Below are positions 43,629-53,091 of a stretch of DNA of 64,000 bases, piece by piece. Positions within the stretch are counted from its first letter, which is position 1; each line of letters begins with the position of its first letter. Location of the stretch: positions 609,577-673,576 of the forward strand of contig JAUICL010000003.1 in NCBI GenBank assembly GCA_030427905.1. Reading direction: 5' to 3'. The notes below the pieces were generated by a model. That model did no database searches, was not told the origin of the DNA, and saw nothing but the letters and a program-made list of their open reading frames with translations. Position numbers and translations under genes: made by a program. This DNA comes from Bacteroidia bacterium. GTDB taxonomy: Bacteria; Bacteroidota; Bacteroidia; Flavobacteriales_D; Cryomorphaceae.

Positions 43629-44719
43629 TCTCGAGCAATTTCGACGGTGCTCTTCTCTCCTTCCACCCTGATAGATTTACCCGTTCCATCCTTGTACCAA
43701 TACCCTTGAATCAAGCGCTGATCTTCGTCGCCTTCGTCTTTAGTAATCGTCAAAAGCTCTGGCACGGAAGCAAACCGCTCGCCATTGATGAGCACAACAG
43801 AGTAATTGAACCCCGTGGTCTCCCCCACCCGAAGCACAATCTTACTTCGTTTCGGTGACACTTTGATCGCTGAAAATTCTGGAGAGATCGATCGTACAGT
43901 CAAGTCTCCGTATTCTTGTTTCAAGTCCATATCTGCTTTCAAGACTTTGATGCTCGTGCTTGAAAAGTGGCATATGCCCTTCACAGAATCCACTTCACCC
44001 AGAAAGAGCTCATCGTTTCTCGAATCCAAATTCAGGGTTCGCGCCTTGTCGAGGTAAATCTTGCTACTCTTGCTCGTAATTCTAAGATCAACAGCCTTTT
44101 CGGAGCGCATTTCCGCGAAGAGTAAGTTTACCGTTCCACTTCCCCATTCATCCACTTTGGCGTTTCCGTATTCAACCGATACGCGGTGTGGATTAGATAT
44201 CCTCGGGCTCCGCAGATCGCCATGCGACACTTCAGCAATCACTTCCCCATCGAAATCGGGAATAAAGACATCGCCAAATTTATTGCGAATCTCAACTGAT
44301 GTGGACTGGGGCGCATAAACCTTGTAGGTAATTTCTACTTTGTGATCCTTTCCAAAAACGCTTCGCACTTCGTGCTTGGCCTGCCCCCAGAGCGATGAAT
44401 TTCCACCCCAATCGGTGCGCGCTACAATAAAGCTCCCTTGCTGCGACATGCTTACAACCGCCATATCCGACATTTCTTGAGCAGTTTCCCACTTTTTTGA
44501 TTCGATGGCAATTTCCACATCTACTTTCACCGAATCCTGATCCCAGATCTCAAGGATCACATCACCGTATTTGTTTTCAATCTCTACGCGTGACCTTTCC
44601 GTCCACCCGTAGGTTTTCGATATGGTGCGATTGACCTCGTACACATCCTGACTCTTAATGACTCCCGCCACCAAGAGACTACATAGACACAACCACCACT
44701 TCATCTTCTTCACTTTCAT
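43625..44719 (-). CDS. DUF4097-like secreted beta-helix protein of the ECF sigma operon
   Basis: A 364-aa exported protein. Signal peptide (MKWWLCLCSLLVAGVIKSQ; start at 44719 or the ATG at 44704). The rest is short repeated strands with polar turns: SRVEIENKYGDVILEIW, STSVEIRNKFGDVFIPDFDG, ADMDLKQEYGDLTVRSI. This repeated x-x-N/E-x-Y/F-G-D pattern is that of DUF4097/adhesin-head-like beta-helices. It is the last gene of the operon with the sigma factor and overlaps the membrane anti-sigma-like gene by up to 41 bp. Likely a periplasmic or surface factor controlled by the sigma factor; function unknown. Confidence 0.78.
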   Translation of the reverse strand: MKVKKMKWWLCLCSLLVAGVIKSQDVYEVNRTISKTYGWTERSRVEIENKYGDVILEIWDQDSVKVDVEIAIESKKWETAQEMSDMAVVSMSQQGSFIVARTDWGGNSSLWGQAKHEVRSVFGKDHKVEITYKVYAPQSTSVEIRNKFGDVFIPDFDGEVIAEVSHGDLRSPRISNPHRVSVEYGNAKVDEWGSGTVNLLFAEMRSEKAVDLRITSKSSKIYLDKARTLNLDSRNDELFLGEVDSVKGICHFSSTSIKVLKADMDLKQEYGDLTVRSISPEFSAIKVSPKRSKIVLRVGETTGFNYSVVLINGERFASVPELLTITKDEGDEDQRLIQGYWYKDGTGKSIRVEGEKSTVEIARD

Positions 44720-45242
44720 GGTCTAAATTTTTAATTTGATTCAACATTTGTTCGAGCATTTTCAGCTTGTACTGATAGAGCTGCACCATCGCTTCGATGA
44801 GTCGTTCGTTGTCTACCTGCTCGCCCAGGTCGGCTTTAAGCCGATTCATTTCTTCTTCCAGAAGGTCTAGCGTCTCGAATGCTTCGGGGTCAATGGTGTA
44901 CTCCGACAGCGCATCTTCCGCTTCGCTAATTCTGGTTTGGTAATAAAACTCCGCTTCTGCCAACTCGGGATATTGGTCTAAGGGGTCGACAAGTTCTGCC
45001 GGATTGTTTTCAGCTGAAAGATCTTCCGATCCATCCTGGAGAATAAACCACAGCCCGGCCGTTACAACCAACGCCACTACTGCCGCCACTTGGAGCACCG
45101 CTCGAAGGGGTACCATCTTAGGCGTCTTGACCTCCGGAAGTTCCTGCTCTATCGAAGACCATAGATCTTCGGGCAAATCCTCCATGTCGAACGCCTCCCG
45201 GTGCTGCTCGACATAATCTTTTATTGGATCCTTTTCTTTCAT
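44679..45242 (-). CDS. Single-pass membrane protein, probable anti-sigma factor
   Basis: A 187-aa protein. N-terminal cytosolic part (about 1-45, with YVEQHREAFDMEDLPEDLWSS), one membrane helix (LRAVLQVAAVVALVVTAGLWFIL, about 47-69), then a periplasmic acidic domain rich in Glu with a coiled coil (DLLEEEMNRLKADLGEQVDN and YQYKLKMLEQMLNQI). Classical zinc anti-sigma motifs (HxxxCxxC) are absent, so this is a non-canonical or Bacteroidota-specific anti-sigma factor. Its start is one base downstream of the sigma gene stop, the usual arrangement for sigma/anti-sigma pairs. Role inferred from layout and position. Confidence 0.72.
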   Translation of the reverse strand: MKEKDPIKDYVEQHREAFDMEDLPEDLWSSIEQELPEVKTPKMVPLRAVLQVAAVVALVVTAGLWFILQDGSEDLSAENNPAELVDPLDQYPELAEAEFYYQTRISEAEDALSEYTIDPEAFETLDLLEEEMNRLKADLGEQVDNERLIEAMVQLYQYKLKMLEQMLNQIKNLDHESEEDEVVVVSM

Positions 45243-45243
45243 A

Positions 45244-45786
45244 CTAGTTTTTACTTGCGTTTAATAATTCCACCAACTTCACTTTTGCTCGGCTCAGCTG
45301 CGACTTTGATGTGGTCTCAGCTATCCCCAACTCTTCTCCTATCTCTTTGTGGCTATACCCTTCAAACATGTACAGGTCAAAAACCAATCGATATCCTTCG
45401 GGCAATCCACTCATGGCATTTTGAACATCACTTATCTCGTAGTCAAATGATGTGATCTCTACTTCGTCTTCCGCCAAATCTACTTCACCAATATCCACCA
45501 ACACATGGCGATTCTTTTTGATGAAGTTCAAAGACTTGTTGACAACAATGCGCCTAAACCAGGCTCCAAAACTTGCATCGCCTCTGAACGAATCCAGCTT
45601 GGTATACATGTCTATAAAGGCCTCCTGCACTATATCTTTCGCATCTTCCTGGTTCCGCAAAATGCGGTAGGCAGCATTGTACATGGCGCGCGCATAAAGC
45701 TTGTACACTTCGTGTTGTGCACGTCTATCGCCCTGCTTGCACTTGGCAATTAGTGAAGCGTGTATGTCAACAAATCCAGATTTCAA
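45244..45786 (-). CDS. ECF RNA polymerase sigma factor
   Basis: A 180-aa sigma-70 factor with only regions 2 and 4. Region 2: QHEVYKLYARAMYNAAYRIL, NQEDAKDIVQEAFIDMYTKL, SFRGDASFGAWFRRIVVNKS. Region 4: AMSGLPEGYRLVFDLYMFEG, YSHKEIGEELGIAETTSKSQ, LSRAKVKLVELL. It is in the middle of a five-gene operon and directs RNA polymerase to its own set of promoters, probably including this operon. The anti-sigma-like gene follows after one base and an outer-membrane protein gene precedes it by 15 bp. Confidence 0.94.
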   Translation of the reverse strand: MKSGFVDIHASLIAKCKQGDRRAQHEVYKLYARAMYNAAYRILRNQEDAKDIVQEAFIDMYTKLDSFRGDASFGAWFRRIVVNKSLNFIKKNRHVLVDIGEVDLAEDEVEITSFDYEISDVQNAMSGLPEGYRLVFDLYMFEGYSHKEIGEELGIAETTSKSQLSRAKVKLVELLNASKN

Positions 45787-45801
45787 GATTTCTCTTTTGG
45801 C

Positions 45802-46482
45802 TTAGAACCAGCCTACTCTTACTCCTGCCGATAAAGTAAATCCGCTTAGATCTGAATCTGATATATCTCTCAGGTCGGTCCCGCTCACCATCCTATAGGT
45901 TCCACCGAGGGTGAATTTGACGTTTCGAGCCAAATTAATTTCCGCATTTATCCCAGGCTCGAACACAAAAAAGGCTGTCTCATCGAGTATTCTGTACGGG
46001 TACGCACTATCGTCGAAGTAGCGCTGATCACTCAGGCCAGACCATCCCCCACCGATGAGAATCGGTACGGTAAAGTGTACGACCTCCTGATCGAAGAACA
46101 CGGGCTCAATGAAGAATCCACCATAGCCCATCTCGAGGTAGTACTCAGAAAACAAGATATCATTTGGATTCTCCCACTCTATTCGACTTGGCATTCCGTA
46201 ACCCGCCAATCCGATATTGAGGGCATGCGACAGGGTAAAAACCAGTTCTCCCCCAACCAGCACTGCCGCTTCGTCGTACACCTGTGTTCCCTTTGCGTTT
46301 AGGCTCAAGTGTCCACCAAAACCTTTGTCATTCTTAATGATCGTTTTCATGGGTCTTGGTTCTGGCTTACTCGAGTAAATGGTTTCAGTCTCTTGGGCTT
46401 TTGCCACGCCAGCCATCAGGGTCAGACCGATAATTGCAGAGGTGATTTTTCGTGTTAACATGTTTGTTTGATTTTGTTTCAA
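45802..46482 (-). CDS. Small outer-membrane beta-barrel protein
   Basis: A 226-aa exported protein; start at ATG 46482 or ATG 46461 (MLTRKITSAIIGLTLMAGVA, signal peptide ending AQ). About eight amphipathic strands with Gly/aromatic turns (AVLVGGELVFTLSHALNIGLAG, EINLARNVKFTLGGTYRMVSG) and a C-terminal strand ending in Phe (LSAGVRVGWF) indicate an outer-membrane barrel. One base separates it from the upstream head-GIN lipoprotein gene. It could be the surface component whose state controls the sigma factor; that is inference. Confidence 0.78.
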   Translation of the reverse strand: MKQNQTNMLTRKITSAIIGLTLMAGVAKAQETETIYSSKPEPRPMKTIIKNDKGFGGHLSLNAKGTQVYDEAAVLVGGELVFTLSHALNIGLAGYGMPSRIEWENPNDILFSEYYLEMGYGGFFIEPVFFDQEVVHFTVPILIGGGWSGLSDQRYFDDSAYPYRILDETAFFVFEPGINAEINLARNVKFTLGGTYRMVSGTDLRDISDSDLSGFTLSAGVRVGWF

Positions 46483-46483
46483 G

Positions 46484-47176
46484 TTAATAGATTATTGATC
46501 CCGAGCCATTCGCATCGGAGATAACGTGATAAGGCTTTCCCCAACATCTGATCACGCCGCTACCGCTCAAGAGCGCTTTCAGGGAGTCGGATGCGTAGGT
46601 TTCGATGTATCCCGATCCGTCAATACGAGCGTCGGCCCAGGTACTTTCAATGGTTTCTGTGGAAATGCGACCGCTCCCTTCTATACGGCTATACACTTTG
46701 TTGCCTGAACCGACCACATCAATATTTCCAGAACCCGTTATCTGAGTGTGAAGCGACGTACAATTTACTGACAAATCAATCATACCACTCCCTGTCAGGC
46801 GGAGGGCAATAGTCTCTGAGAAAATAGAGTCGCCCCGAACCGTCCCAGAACCTGAGAGTTCAATTTCCGAAATCTCTTGCTCCCGGATTCGGATCATAAT
46901 TCGACTTGGCTCGATATCGTTATCGCGTTCGCGAATGATCAATTGATCACCAGAGACTTCCGTCTCGATAAATGGCATGAGATTCTGCGGAGCGGTAATT
47001 ACCAAATCAGCAGTCAGTTCCGGATCGATTTCTACTTCCATGTGACCTACCACATCAATTTCTTCAAATTCAGACAAAGATCGGTTTTCCGAAATTATCG
47101 GCCCACCTTCTTCCTTTTTATCACACCCGATAATGGTGAGTGCTGTCAAAGCAAATAAGCAAATTCGAGTTTTCAT
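46484..47176 (-). CDS. DUF2807 (head-GIN domain) lipoprotein
   Basis: A 230-aa lipoprotein. Lipobox IIGC near residue 18, short linker, then a repeated beta-helix with regular GSG turns: IELSGSGTVRGD, LRLTGSGMIDLSVN, TQITGSGNIDVVG, SRIEGSGRISTE, ARIDGSGYIETYAS, ALLSGSGVIRCWG. This is the putative auto-transporter adhesin head-GIN domain (DUF2807). It is the first gene of the five-gene ECF sigma operon. The regular GSG ladder suggests a stalk or adhesin-like surface structure; no binding partner is known. Confidence 0.9.
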   Translation of the reverse strand: MKTRICLFALTALTIIGCDKKEEGGPIISENRSLSEFEEIDVVGHMEVEIDPELTADLVITAPQNLMPFIETEVSGDQLIIRERDNDIEPSRIMIRIREQEISEIELSGSGTVRGDSIFSETIALRLTGSGMIDLSVNCTSLHTQITGSGNIDVVGSGNKVYSRIEGSGRISTETIESTWADARIDGSGYIETYASDSLKALLSGSGVIRCWGKPYHVISDANGSGSIIY

Positions 47177-47350
47177 TTTTGAATGTTCGTTTGCCTTAAG
47201 GACAAGAAGATAAGTGAAGGTTGCATTGTACGGGTGAGAAAAATCTACAATTCTTCAATTGTGCTCTTTCGCCTCGGCCGAAATACATTCCGCTACCGCG
47301 TGATTAGTGAAACGTATCGCGTGGTATCAAACTACTCGATCTTCTTTTCA

Positions 47351-47404
47351 CCACAGAGAACAAAGAGAACTCTGTGCAACTCTGTGCCCTTGGTGCCTTT
47401 GTGG
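47351..47404. repeat. CACAGAG-type intergenic repeat
   Basis: A 54-bp element with arms CCACAGAG (47351-47358) and CTTTGTGG (47397-47404) complementary at most positions. Inside, a perfect 10-bp tandem repeat AACTCTGTGC occupies 47368-47377 and 47378-47387. Similar 'ACCACAGAG...CTTTGTGG' sequences recur between genes in many Bacteroidota from memory; only one copy is in this window. Confidence 0.6.
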
Positions 47405-47505
47405 CTCCTACGCTAACCGCGTGCCGCCTTAGCTCCAGCGGTGGCGCAAGCTTCGGCGACAGCGTGGTGCATCTACTGCGGCTCAACCCTTTAGCTTGAT
47501 CAGAA

Positions 47506-47557
47506 CTGCGAAGCAGTGGTGACCGACCAGCGGGAGCTGCGAAGCAGTGCTGACCGA
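47506..47557. repeat. 21-bp direct repeat with internal hairpin
   Basis: CTGCGAAGCAGTGGTGACCG (47506-47525, plus a following A) and CTGCGAAGCAGTGCTGACCG (47537-47556, plus A) are 21-bp copies with one mismatch and a 31-bp period. Each begins with a CTGC-gaa-GCAG dyad. Confidence 0.75.
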
Positions 47558-47659
47558 TAGCGTCAGTACAAGGAACACCGATTAGCGATTTTAGAAGGAA
47601 TACCCCAGCAGTGCAACTACTGCGGAACGGGGATGAACTTCCCGAACTGGGATTGACGC

Positions 47660-48547
47660 CTACGCTTTGAAATCGTAATCCCTGTGGTACATCGAGAGCA
47701 CCATTCCATCTGAAAGCCCAACTTTGGGAACAAGCATTTCGTGAATCCCGGCATGCTGGAGCACCTGGATATAAATCTGACCTGCTGGGACGATTACATC
47801 GGCACGGTCTGGGCGCATTCTAAGTTTTGAGATTCTCTCCTTGTACGACATCGACTGCAAGTGTTTGTGAGTAATCTTGAGCGCATCGATATGCATAAAG
47901 TCTCCAAACTTCATCCCCATCATTTTCGACATGCGGTTGATGTTTCCACCCGTCCCAATGGCAATGGGTTCCTGCTCACCTTTTACCACATCCTTTACCC
48001 AGGCTTTCATCTCATCCCAAGCTCCTGCGGCTACTTTGTCCTTTAGGATTCTTACCGTTCCGATCTTAAAAGACTTGGCCGCAACGCGCTCTCCGTTTTT
48101 CAAAAGGGAAATCTCCGTACTTCCACCCCCAACATCTATATAAAGGTAGGTCTTGGATAGATCGACTTGCTGCGTCTCAAAAGTCGAAAAGATGAAATTG
48201 GCTTCGTCTTCTCCATCTATGACCCGAATATCAATATTGGCAAAATCCTTGACGCGCTTGATGACATCTTCGGAGTTGGTCGCTTCACGCATGGCCGAAG
48301 TAGCGCACACCATGGCGTCCTTCACTTCATAAACTTCGTAGAGATAGCGGAAAGCCTTCATGGTCTTGGCCAAGCGCTTGGCCTTGGTGCTCGAAATGGC
48401 TCCCGTTTCAAAAACGGAAGACCCTAACCTCACCGGTACGCGAGTCAGCGAGAGCTTCTTCAGCGTAACCAAGCCATCGTACTCCACGATATCGGCGATC
48501 AGAAGTCTTACCGCATTTGATCCTATGTCAATGGCTGCATACCTCAC
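47660..48547 (-). CDS. Ppx/GppA-family exopolyphosphatase / pppGpp phosphatase
   Basis: A 295-aa ASKHA-fold phosphatase. Phosphate-binding motifs: [18 protein letters not shown] at the N-terminus, [11 protein letters not shown], the second loop [13 protein letters not shown], and [20 protein letters not shown]. The C-terminal regulatory/HD part of long Ppx proteins is absent, as is normal for the ~300-aa Bacteroidota form. Degrades polyphosphate or guanosine pentaphosphate. It overlaps the upstream valS gene by 4 bp (ATGA-type), so it is translationally coupled to a tRNA synthetase. Confidence 0.93.
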   Translation of the reverse strand: MRYAAIDIGSNAVRLLIADIVEYDGLVTLKKLSLTRVPVRLGSSVFETGAISSTKAKRLAKTMKAFRYLYEVYEVKDAMVCATSAMREATNSEDVIKRVKDFANIDIRVIDGEDEANFIFSTFETQQVDLSKTYLYIDVGGGSTEISLLKNGERVAAKSFKIGTVRILKDKVAAGAWDEMKAWVKDVVKGEQEPIAIGTGGNINRMSKMMGMKFGDFMHIDALKITHKHLQSMSYKERISKLRMRPDRADVIVPAGQIYIQVLQHAGIHEMLVPKVGLSDGMVLSMYHRDYDFKA

Positions 48548-51168
48548 GCACCCAAACCTGCTAATTTTTCTTCGAGTACCGAAATTTTAGCCAAGGCATC
48601 TGCTTCTTTTTTCTTTTCGCTCGCCACAACTTGCTCGGGCGCATTGTTCACAAATCGCTCATTGCTAAGCTTCTTCTGAACACTTTTCAAAAATCCGCGG
48701 GTGTAATTCAGCTCTTCTTCCAACTTCGACTTTTGTCCTTCCACATCTACCGTCTCGCCAAATGGAACGGCGTAAGACATCTGTCCAATCACAAAAGAGA
48801 AGGCCTGTCCGGGCATTTCTTCGTTCATGTGGATATTCTCGACATTGGTCATGCGCTTCACGAGTGCGTAAAATCCAGTAAGCGGATCGTTCTCGCCTGC
48901 AACATATAGATCGATGGCAATCTTGTTTGGAATCTGGTTCTGCTTCCGCACATTTCTGATCTGTGTCACCAACTCTGTGGCGATATCAAATCCTTTGATA
49001 AAGTCGGCATCGTAGCTTCCACCCTCTGGCCACTTGGCGATTACCAAGGCTTCTTTGGGCCCCTGACGCTCGCTCAGCAAATGCCACATCTCTTCAGTGA
49101 TAAATGGCATTAACGGATGCAGAAGCTTGAGCAAAGTCTCAAAATGACCGATCACCTTCTGGTAGGTCACGGTATCGATTTGCTCGCCGTAAGCGGGCTT
49201 TACAGCTTCGAGATACCAGCTAAAGAAATCGTTCCAAGCGAATTTGTAGCAGGTCATCAACACATCAGAAATACGGAATTTGCTGTAGTAGTCGTTTACT
49301 TCTTCGATGACCTGGTTCAACTTATTGTCCATCCACTCGGTGGCAATGGTTGCAACTTCGGGGGTGTCTCTTTCTTCTGGCGCCCAGCTTTTCACCAAGC
49401 GCAAGGCATTCCAAATCTTGTTTGAGAAGTTTCTTCCCTGCTCACAGAGACTCTCATCAAAAAGCAAGTCATTACCCGCTGGCGACGAAAAGAGCATACC
49501 GGCGCGCACACCGTCAGCTCCGTATTGCTTCATCAGCTCGATCGGGTCGGGAGAATTTCCGAGCGACTTGCTCATCTTTCTTCCCTGCTTATCGCGAACA
49601 ATACCGGTGTAGTACACGTTTTTGAAAGGCTTCTCGCCCCTGAACTCGTATCCAGCAATGATCATACGCGCTACCCAGAAGAACATAATCTCGGGAGCCG
49701 TTACCAAATCGTTGGTTGGGTAGTAATAATCAACTTCTTCTTTTGTGTAGAATCCGTTGAATACGGAGATCGGCCAAAGCCATGACGAAAACCAGGTATC
49801 GAGTACGTCTTCGTCCTGACTCAAATCAGCAGCGCTCACATCCCTTCCAGTCTTCGCTTTTACTTTTGTTATCGCTTCTTCGGCGGTGCGGGCAATCACG
49901 TAATCGTCTTTACCCTCGCCAAAGTAGAACGCCGGAATGCGGTGTCCCCACCAAAGTTGGCGCGAGATACACCAGTCCTTCACGTTCTCCATCCAGTGGC
50001 GGTAAGAGTTCTTGAACTTCGGTGGCCAGAACTGCACATCGTCGTTCATCACGTGGTCGAGCGCGGGCTTGCTAAAGTCCTTCATCTTCACGAACCACTG
50101 AAGCGAAATTCTCGGTTCGATAGGCACATCGGTACGCTCCGAATAACCCACCTTATTTGTATAGTCTTCTTCTTTTACCATATGACCCGCTTCTTTCAGG
50201 TCAATGGCAATTTTCTTGCGAACGTCAAATCGATCTTCGCCGATGTAGAATCCAGCGTCTTCGCTCAAAGTTCCATCGGCATTCAATATGTCGATAGTCT
50301 CCAAATTGTGCTTGGCACCCAGATCGTAGTCGTTTACGTCGTGAGCCGGAGTAATTTTCAGACACCCCGTTCCAAATTCCATTTCCACATATTCGTCGGT
50401 GATAATTGGAATCTCGCGGTTTACCATCGGTACGATGGCCTTTTTTCCATGGAGATGTTTGTATCGCTCATCGTCAGGGTGCACGCAGATAGCCGTGTCA
50501 CCGAGAATGGTCTCAGGACGTGTTGTAGCAATGGTCACCCACTCATCCGTACCAGCTACCTGGTAGCGCACGTGGTAGAGCTTCGAGTTTACTTCCTTGT
50601 GGATCACTTCTTCGTCGCTCAAGGCCGTCTTGGCAGCCGGATCCCAGTTGATCATTCGCTGACCGCGGTAGATCAAGCCCTTCTCGTAAAGATCGAGGAA
50701 CGTATCGATTACGCTACGCGAGTAGTCGGGGTCCATCGTAAAAGTCTCCCGCTCCCAGTCGCAACTAGCACCTAGCTTTTTCAACTGCTCGAGAATAATT
50801 CCCCCGTGCTTGTTTTTCCACTCCCAGGCGTGCTCCAGGAACTCATCGCGCGAAAGGTCGCTTTTTTTGATTCCTTCCTTGCGAAGCTTCTGAACTACCT
50901 TGGCTTCCGTAGCAATCGATGCGTGATCGACCCCTGGAACCCAACAGGCGTTTTTCCCTTCCATACGCGCCTTTCTCACCAATACATCTTGAATGGTATT
51001 GTTGAGCATATGCCCCATGTGCAAGACACCTGTGACGTTTGGCGGTGGAATTACGACTGTGTATGGTTCACGGTCGTCAGGTTTAGAGTTAAAGTACCTG
51101 TTTTCCAGCCAGTATGCATACCATTTATCTTCGGTAGATGCCGGATCGTATAGTTTAGAAATTTCCAT
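48544..51168 (-). CDS. valS: Valyl-tRNA synthetase
   Basis: An 874-aa class Ia synthetase that charges tRNA-Val with valine. HIGH-equivalent HMGH at 50-53 ([14 protein letters not shown]), editing (CP1) domain in the middle ([20 protein letters not shown]), KMSKS in [14 protein letters not shown], the anticodon-binding domain, and the C-terminal coiled coil ([27 protein letters not shown] end). Length is usual for the family. A TAACTTTG -7 box is upstream and the ppx gene follows with a 4-bp overlap. Complete and essential; no anomaly. Confidence 0.97.
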   Translation of the reverse strand: MEISKLYDPASTEDKWYAYWLENRYFNSKPDDREPYTVVIPPPNVTGVLHMGHMLNNTIQDVLVRKARMEGKNACWVPGVDHASIATEAKVVQKLRKEGIKKSDLSRDEFLEHAWEWKNKHGGIILEQLKKLGASCDWERETFTMDPDYSRSVIDTFLDLYEKGLIYRGQRMINWDPAAKTALSDEEVIHKEVNSKLYHVRYQVAGTDEWVTIATTRPETILGDTAICVHPDDERYKHLHGKKAIVPMVNREIPIITDEYVEMEFGTGCLKITPAHDVNDYDLGAKHNLETIDILNADGTLSEDAGFYIGEDRFDVRKKIAIDLKEAGHMVKEEDYTNKVGYSERTDVPIEPRISLQWFVKMKDFSKPALDHVMNDDVQFWPPKFKNSYRHWMENVKDWCISRQLWWGHRIPAFYFGEGKDDYVIARTAEEAITKVKAKTGRDVSAADLSQDEDVLDTWFSSWLWPISVFNGFYTKEEVDYYYPTNDLVTAPEIMFFWVARMIIAGYEFRGEKPFKNVYYTGIVRDKQGRKMSKSLGNSPDPIELMKQYGADGVRAGMLFSSPAGNDLLFDESLCEQGRNFSNKIWNALRLVKSWAPEERDTPEVATIATEWMDNKLNQVIEEVNDYYSKFRISDVLMTCYKFAWNDFFSWYLEAVKPAYGEQIDTVTYQKVIGHFETLLKLLHPLMPFITEEMWHLLSERQGPKEALVIAKWPEGGSYDADFIKGFDIATELVTQIRNVRKQNQIPNKIAIDLYVAGENDPLTGFYALVKRMTNVENIHMNEEMPGQAFSFVIGQMSYAVPFGETVDVEGQKSKLEEELNYTRGFLKSVQKKLSNERFVNNAPEQVVASEKKKEADALAKISVLEEKLAGLGA

Positions 51169-51196
51169 TTAAAAGCCGTTCTGAGCGATTAGCCGG

Positions 51197-51204
51197 CAAA
51201 GTTA
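51197..51204 (-). promoter_or_regulatory. -7 promoter element of valS-ppx
   Basis: TAACTTTG on the minus strand matches TAnnTTTG, 28 bp before the valS ATG. No TTG is at the expected -33 spacing (a TTC is at 23 bp). Confidence 0.45.
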
Positions 51205-51417
51205 GGAAAATGAACATAGGGTTCCACGAAGTAATATCTTTCATAATAAGGATTAAACTTACCTAAACACCTTTCGTCAGATATATTTAAAGAGAGTTTA
51301 AGGTAAGTCGTGTGATATAATTCTTAAAAACACGTTTTCATCCAATTTGCTCGGAGTTATGAGAATTTCGATATTTCCCCTTTCGTTCTCCATTCTAGTA
51401 ACATTAGAATTATAGCA

Positions 51418-52872
51418 TTGTCAGGATATAGTATACAAAAACCTTTACATAGGCCAAATCAATTACAGCGCGTAGACGTACAAACCCTCCTAATTTTTAT
51501 TCTCTTAATGATCAGCGGGGCAGCTCATGGACAAGGTGTTTCACAAGAAATTATCCAGTTAAGAGAAGCCGTCAAGCTGACTCGGAAGAACTTTAAAAAG
51601 GATTTAAATCAAACTTATTCTCGGCTGGATTCTCTATCAGGTATTGCAGTCAATCTGAGGGATTGTGAATCTGAAGTTCAGATTATTGAAAGCATGTGCT
51701 TGTATTACTATTTCACAAATGATCTGGATAATATGATGAGTAATGCACAAGAGCTAAAGAAAAGAGGGCAAGAATGTAATTTACCACTTTACGAGGGCAA
51801 TGCCCATAGTTATTTATCAAAAGTATATTCCACCAATGGCTTTTATGATAAGGCGATGTCCGAAATTGAGTTGGCCCTTGAAATCCTGGCTAAAGTTGAC
51901 ACCAATGATCAAGGGAGGGTGGGAAAAGCGAATGCACATATTTTTTACTCTGGAATTTTAGCAGCGCAAGGAAATCAGAGCGAAGTCATCAATCAGCTAA
52001 AATTTGCTATCAACGCATATTATAACATGGATGACCCAGAAAAGCAAAGACGCGGACTCTACAACAACTATAGCAATATTGCTGATGAGTACGCATCGAT
52101 GAAAAAAGCAGATTCAGCTAGACATTATCACAGCCTTGCTATACAACTGAGGCGAGAGCCAGAAGACATCACATGGCAAATGAACTTTCGCACACTTGGA
52201 TATATTGAATTATTAGATGGAGACACGTTAAGTGCATTGCTAAATTTTCAAGAGTCTGAAGCCATCTGCAATAGAACTGGAGATAAACAAAATCTTCCAT
52301 TGATTTATGAGGAAATCCTCGGAATTGCAAAAAGTACAAATGATCATGCGCTTGCGGCAGAATATCTGGAAAAAGCCAACTTAGTTATTCTCGAATCAAG
52401 TGAAGACAAGAACAAAGTTCTTCGTCAGATGATTGGCCAGCTTGAAGATGAAAAAGCTATTGAAAACTCGAAAAGAAATCGAATAATTGGCATCGTTGGT
52501 TTTTTACTTGCGTTAACAGCCATCTTATCATTCTGGTACTACAGAAAAAATCAGGCGACCGCCAATTTCAAAGAAATCAAAGGAGAAATTGTTTCGTTGC
52601 TGGATATGGTTAAAAATGATGATCCAACATTCATGCATGCATTTGGAAATGCCTTTCCAAATTTCACAAAAAAGCTAATCGCACTTAATCCAGAACTGAC
52701 TAGCAGCGAGATTGAGATTTGCGCTTTGATAAAGTTAAAAGTAAGCACCAAACAAATTGCAAGGTTGAGAGGAATTAGTCATCGAACAGTGCAAAACAAA
52801 AAGTACTTGATTCGAAAAAAACTAAACATCGCAAGTGATGTTAACCTCGAAGAATGGATTGAGAACATCTAA
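51418..52872 (+). CDS. Membrane TPR protein with C-terminal LuxR-type HTH
   Basis: A 484-aa regulator. No ATG or GTG precedes the hydrophobic segment in frame, so TTG 51418 is the best start; 20-40 residues then lead to a signal-anchor (QTLLIFILLMISGAAHGQ). Periplasmic TPR array from about 45 to 340 (AHSYLSKVYSTNGFYDKAMS, NYSNIADEYASMKKADSARH), a membrane helix (IIGIVGFLLALTAILSFWYY) and a cytosolic LuxR-family HTH near the C-terminus (SSEIEICALIKLKVSTKQIA, RLRGISHRTVQNKKYLIRKK). This is a one-component Bacteroidota regulator linking a periplasmic signal directly to DNA. The adhesin genes that follow it are candidates for its regulon; not shown. The gene is AT-rich, like the block downstream. 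Confidence 0.85.
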   Translation: MSGYSIQKPLHRPNQLQRVDVQTLLIFILLMISGAAHGQGVSQEIIQLREAVKLTRKNFKKDLNQTYSRLDSLSGIAVNLRDCESEVQIIESMCLYYYFTNDLDNMMSNAQELKKRGQECNLPLYEGNAHSYLSKVYSTNGFYDKAMSEIELALEILAKVDTNDQGRVGKANAHIFYSGILAAQGNQSEVINQLKFAINAYYNMDDPEKQRRGLYNNYSNIADEYASMKKADSARHYHSLAIQLRREPEDITWQMNFRTLGYIELLDGDTLSALLNFQESEAICNRTGDKQNLPLIYEEILGIAKSTNDHALAAEYLEKANLVILESSEDKNKVLRQMIGQLEDEKAIENSKRNRIIGIVGFLLALTAILSFWYYRKNQATANFKEIKGEIVSLLDMVKNDDPTFMHAFGNAFPNFTKKLIALNPELTSSEIEICALIKLKVSTKQIARLRGISHRTVQNKKYLIRKKLNIASDVNLEEWIENI

Positions 52873-53008
52873 TTCTTAAATCACAATCTTTATTTTGGTC
52901 ATCTGATAAAACTCCTTCCAAAACCGACGTAACACACTTTAAATCATTACAAAGTACATTTCGAGTATGTAAATTCGAGAGCCAAGTAGTATTGAAGTCC
53001 GGTATGAA

Positions 53009-53039
53009 TTGATAATGAAATTTTGTGACCATAGATTTG
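53009..53039 (+). promoter_or_regulatory. Bacteroidota-type promoter of the adhesin at 53092
   Basis: TTG (53009-53011), a 20-bp spacer, then TAGATTTG (53032-53039), an exact match to the TTG-N19-20-TAnnTTTG consensus. It predicts transcription from about 53046 and a leader of ~46 nt. It is the clearest promoter in the window. Confidence 0.75.
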
Positions 53040-53091
53040 GTAAAAGGTTGGTTCTGCTCTCCAACACTGAACTAATTACCGAATTTAAATC

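Larger units (their letters stand above)
47177..47659. other. Repeat-rich non-coding region
   Basis: 483 bp between the head-GIN gene and the Ppx/GppA gene. No frame has coding character. It contains the two repeat clusters listed separately, plus other short dyads such as GCAGT-N6-ACTGC near 47609-47624. No promoter consensus was recognised. Confidence 0.7.

Noticed and set aside
47183..47416. 77-codon + strand frame in the 47177-47659 gap
   Set aside because: Covers the repeat elements and has no coding character or start signal; treated as non-coding.
49942..50775. 277-codon open frame on the + strand inside valS
   Set aside because: It lies antisense to the conserved catalytic part of valS, has no recognisable domain and follows from the codon bias of the real gene.
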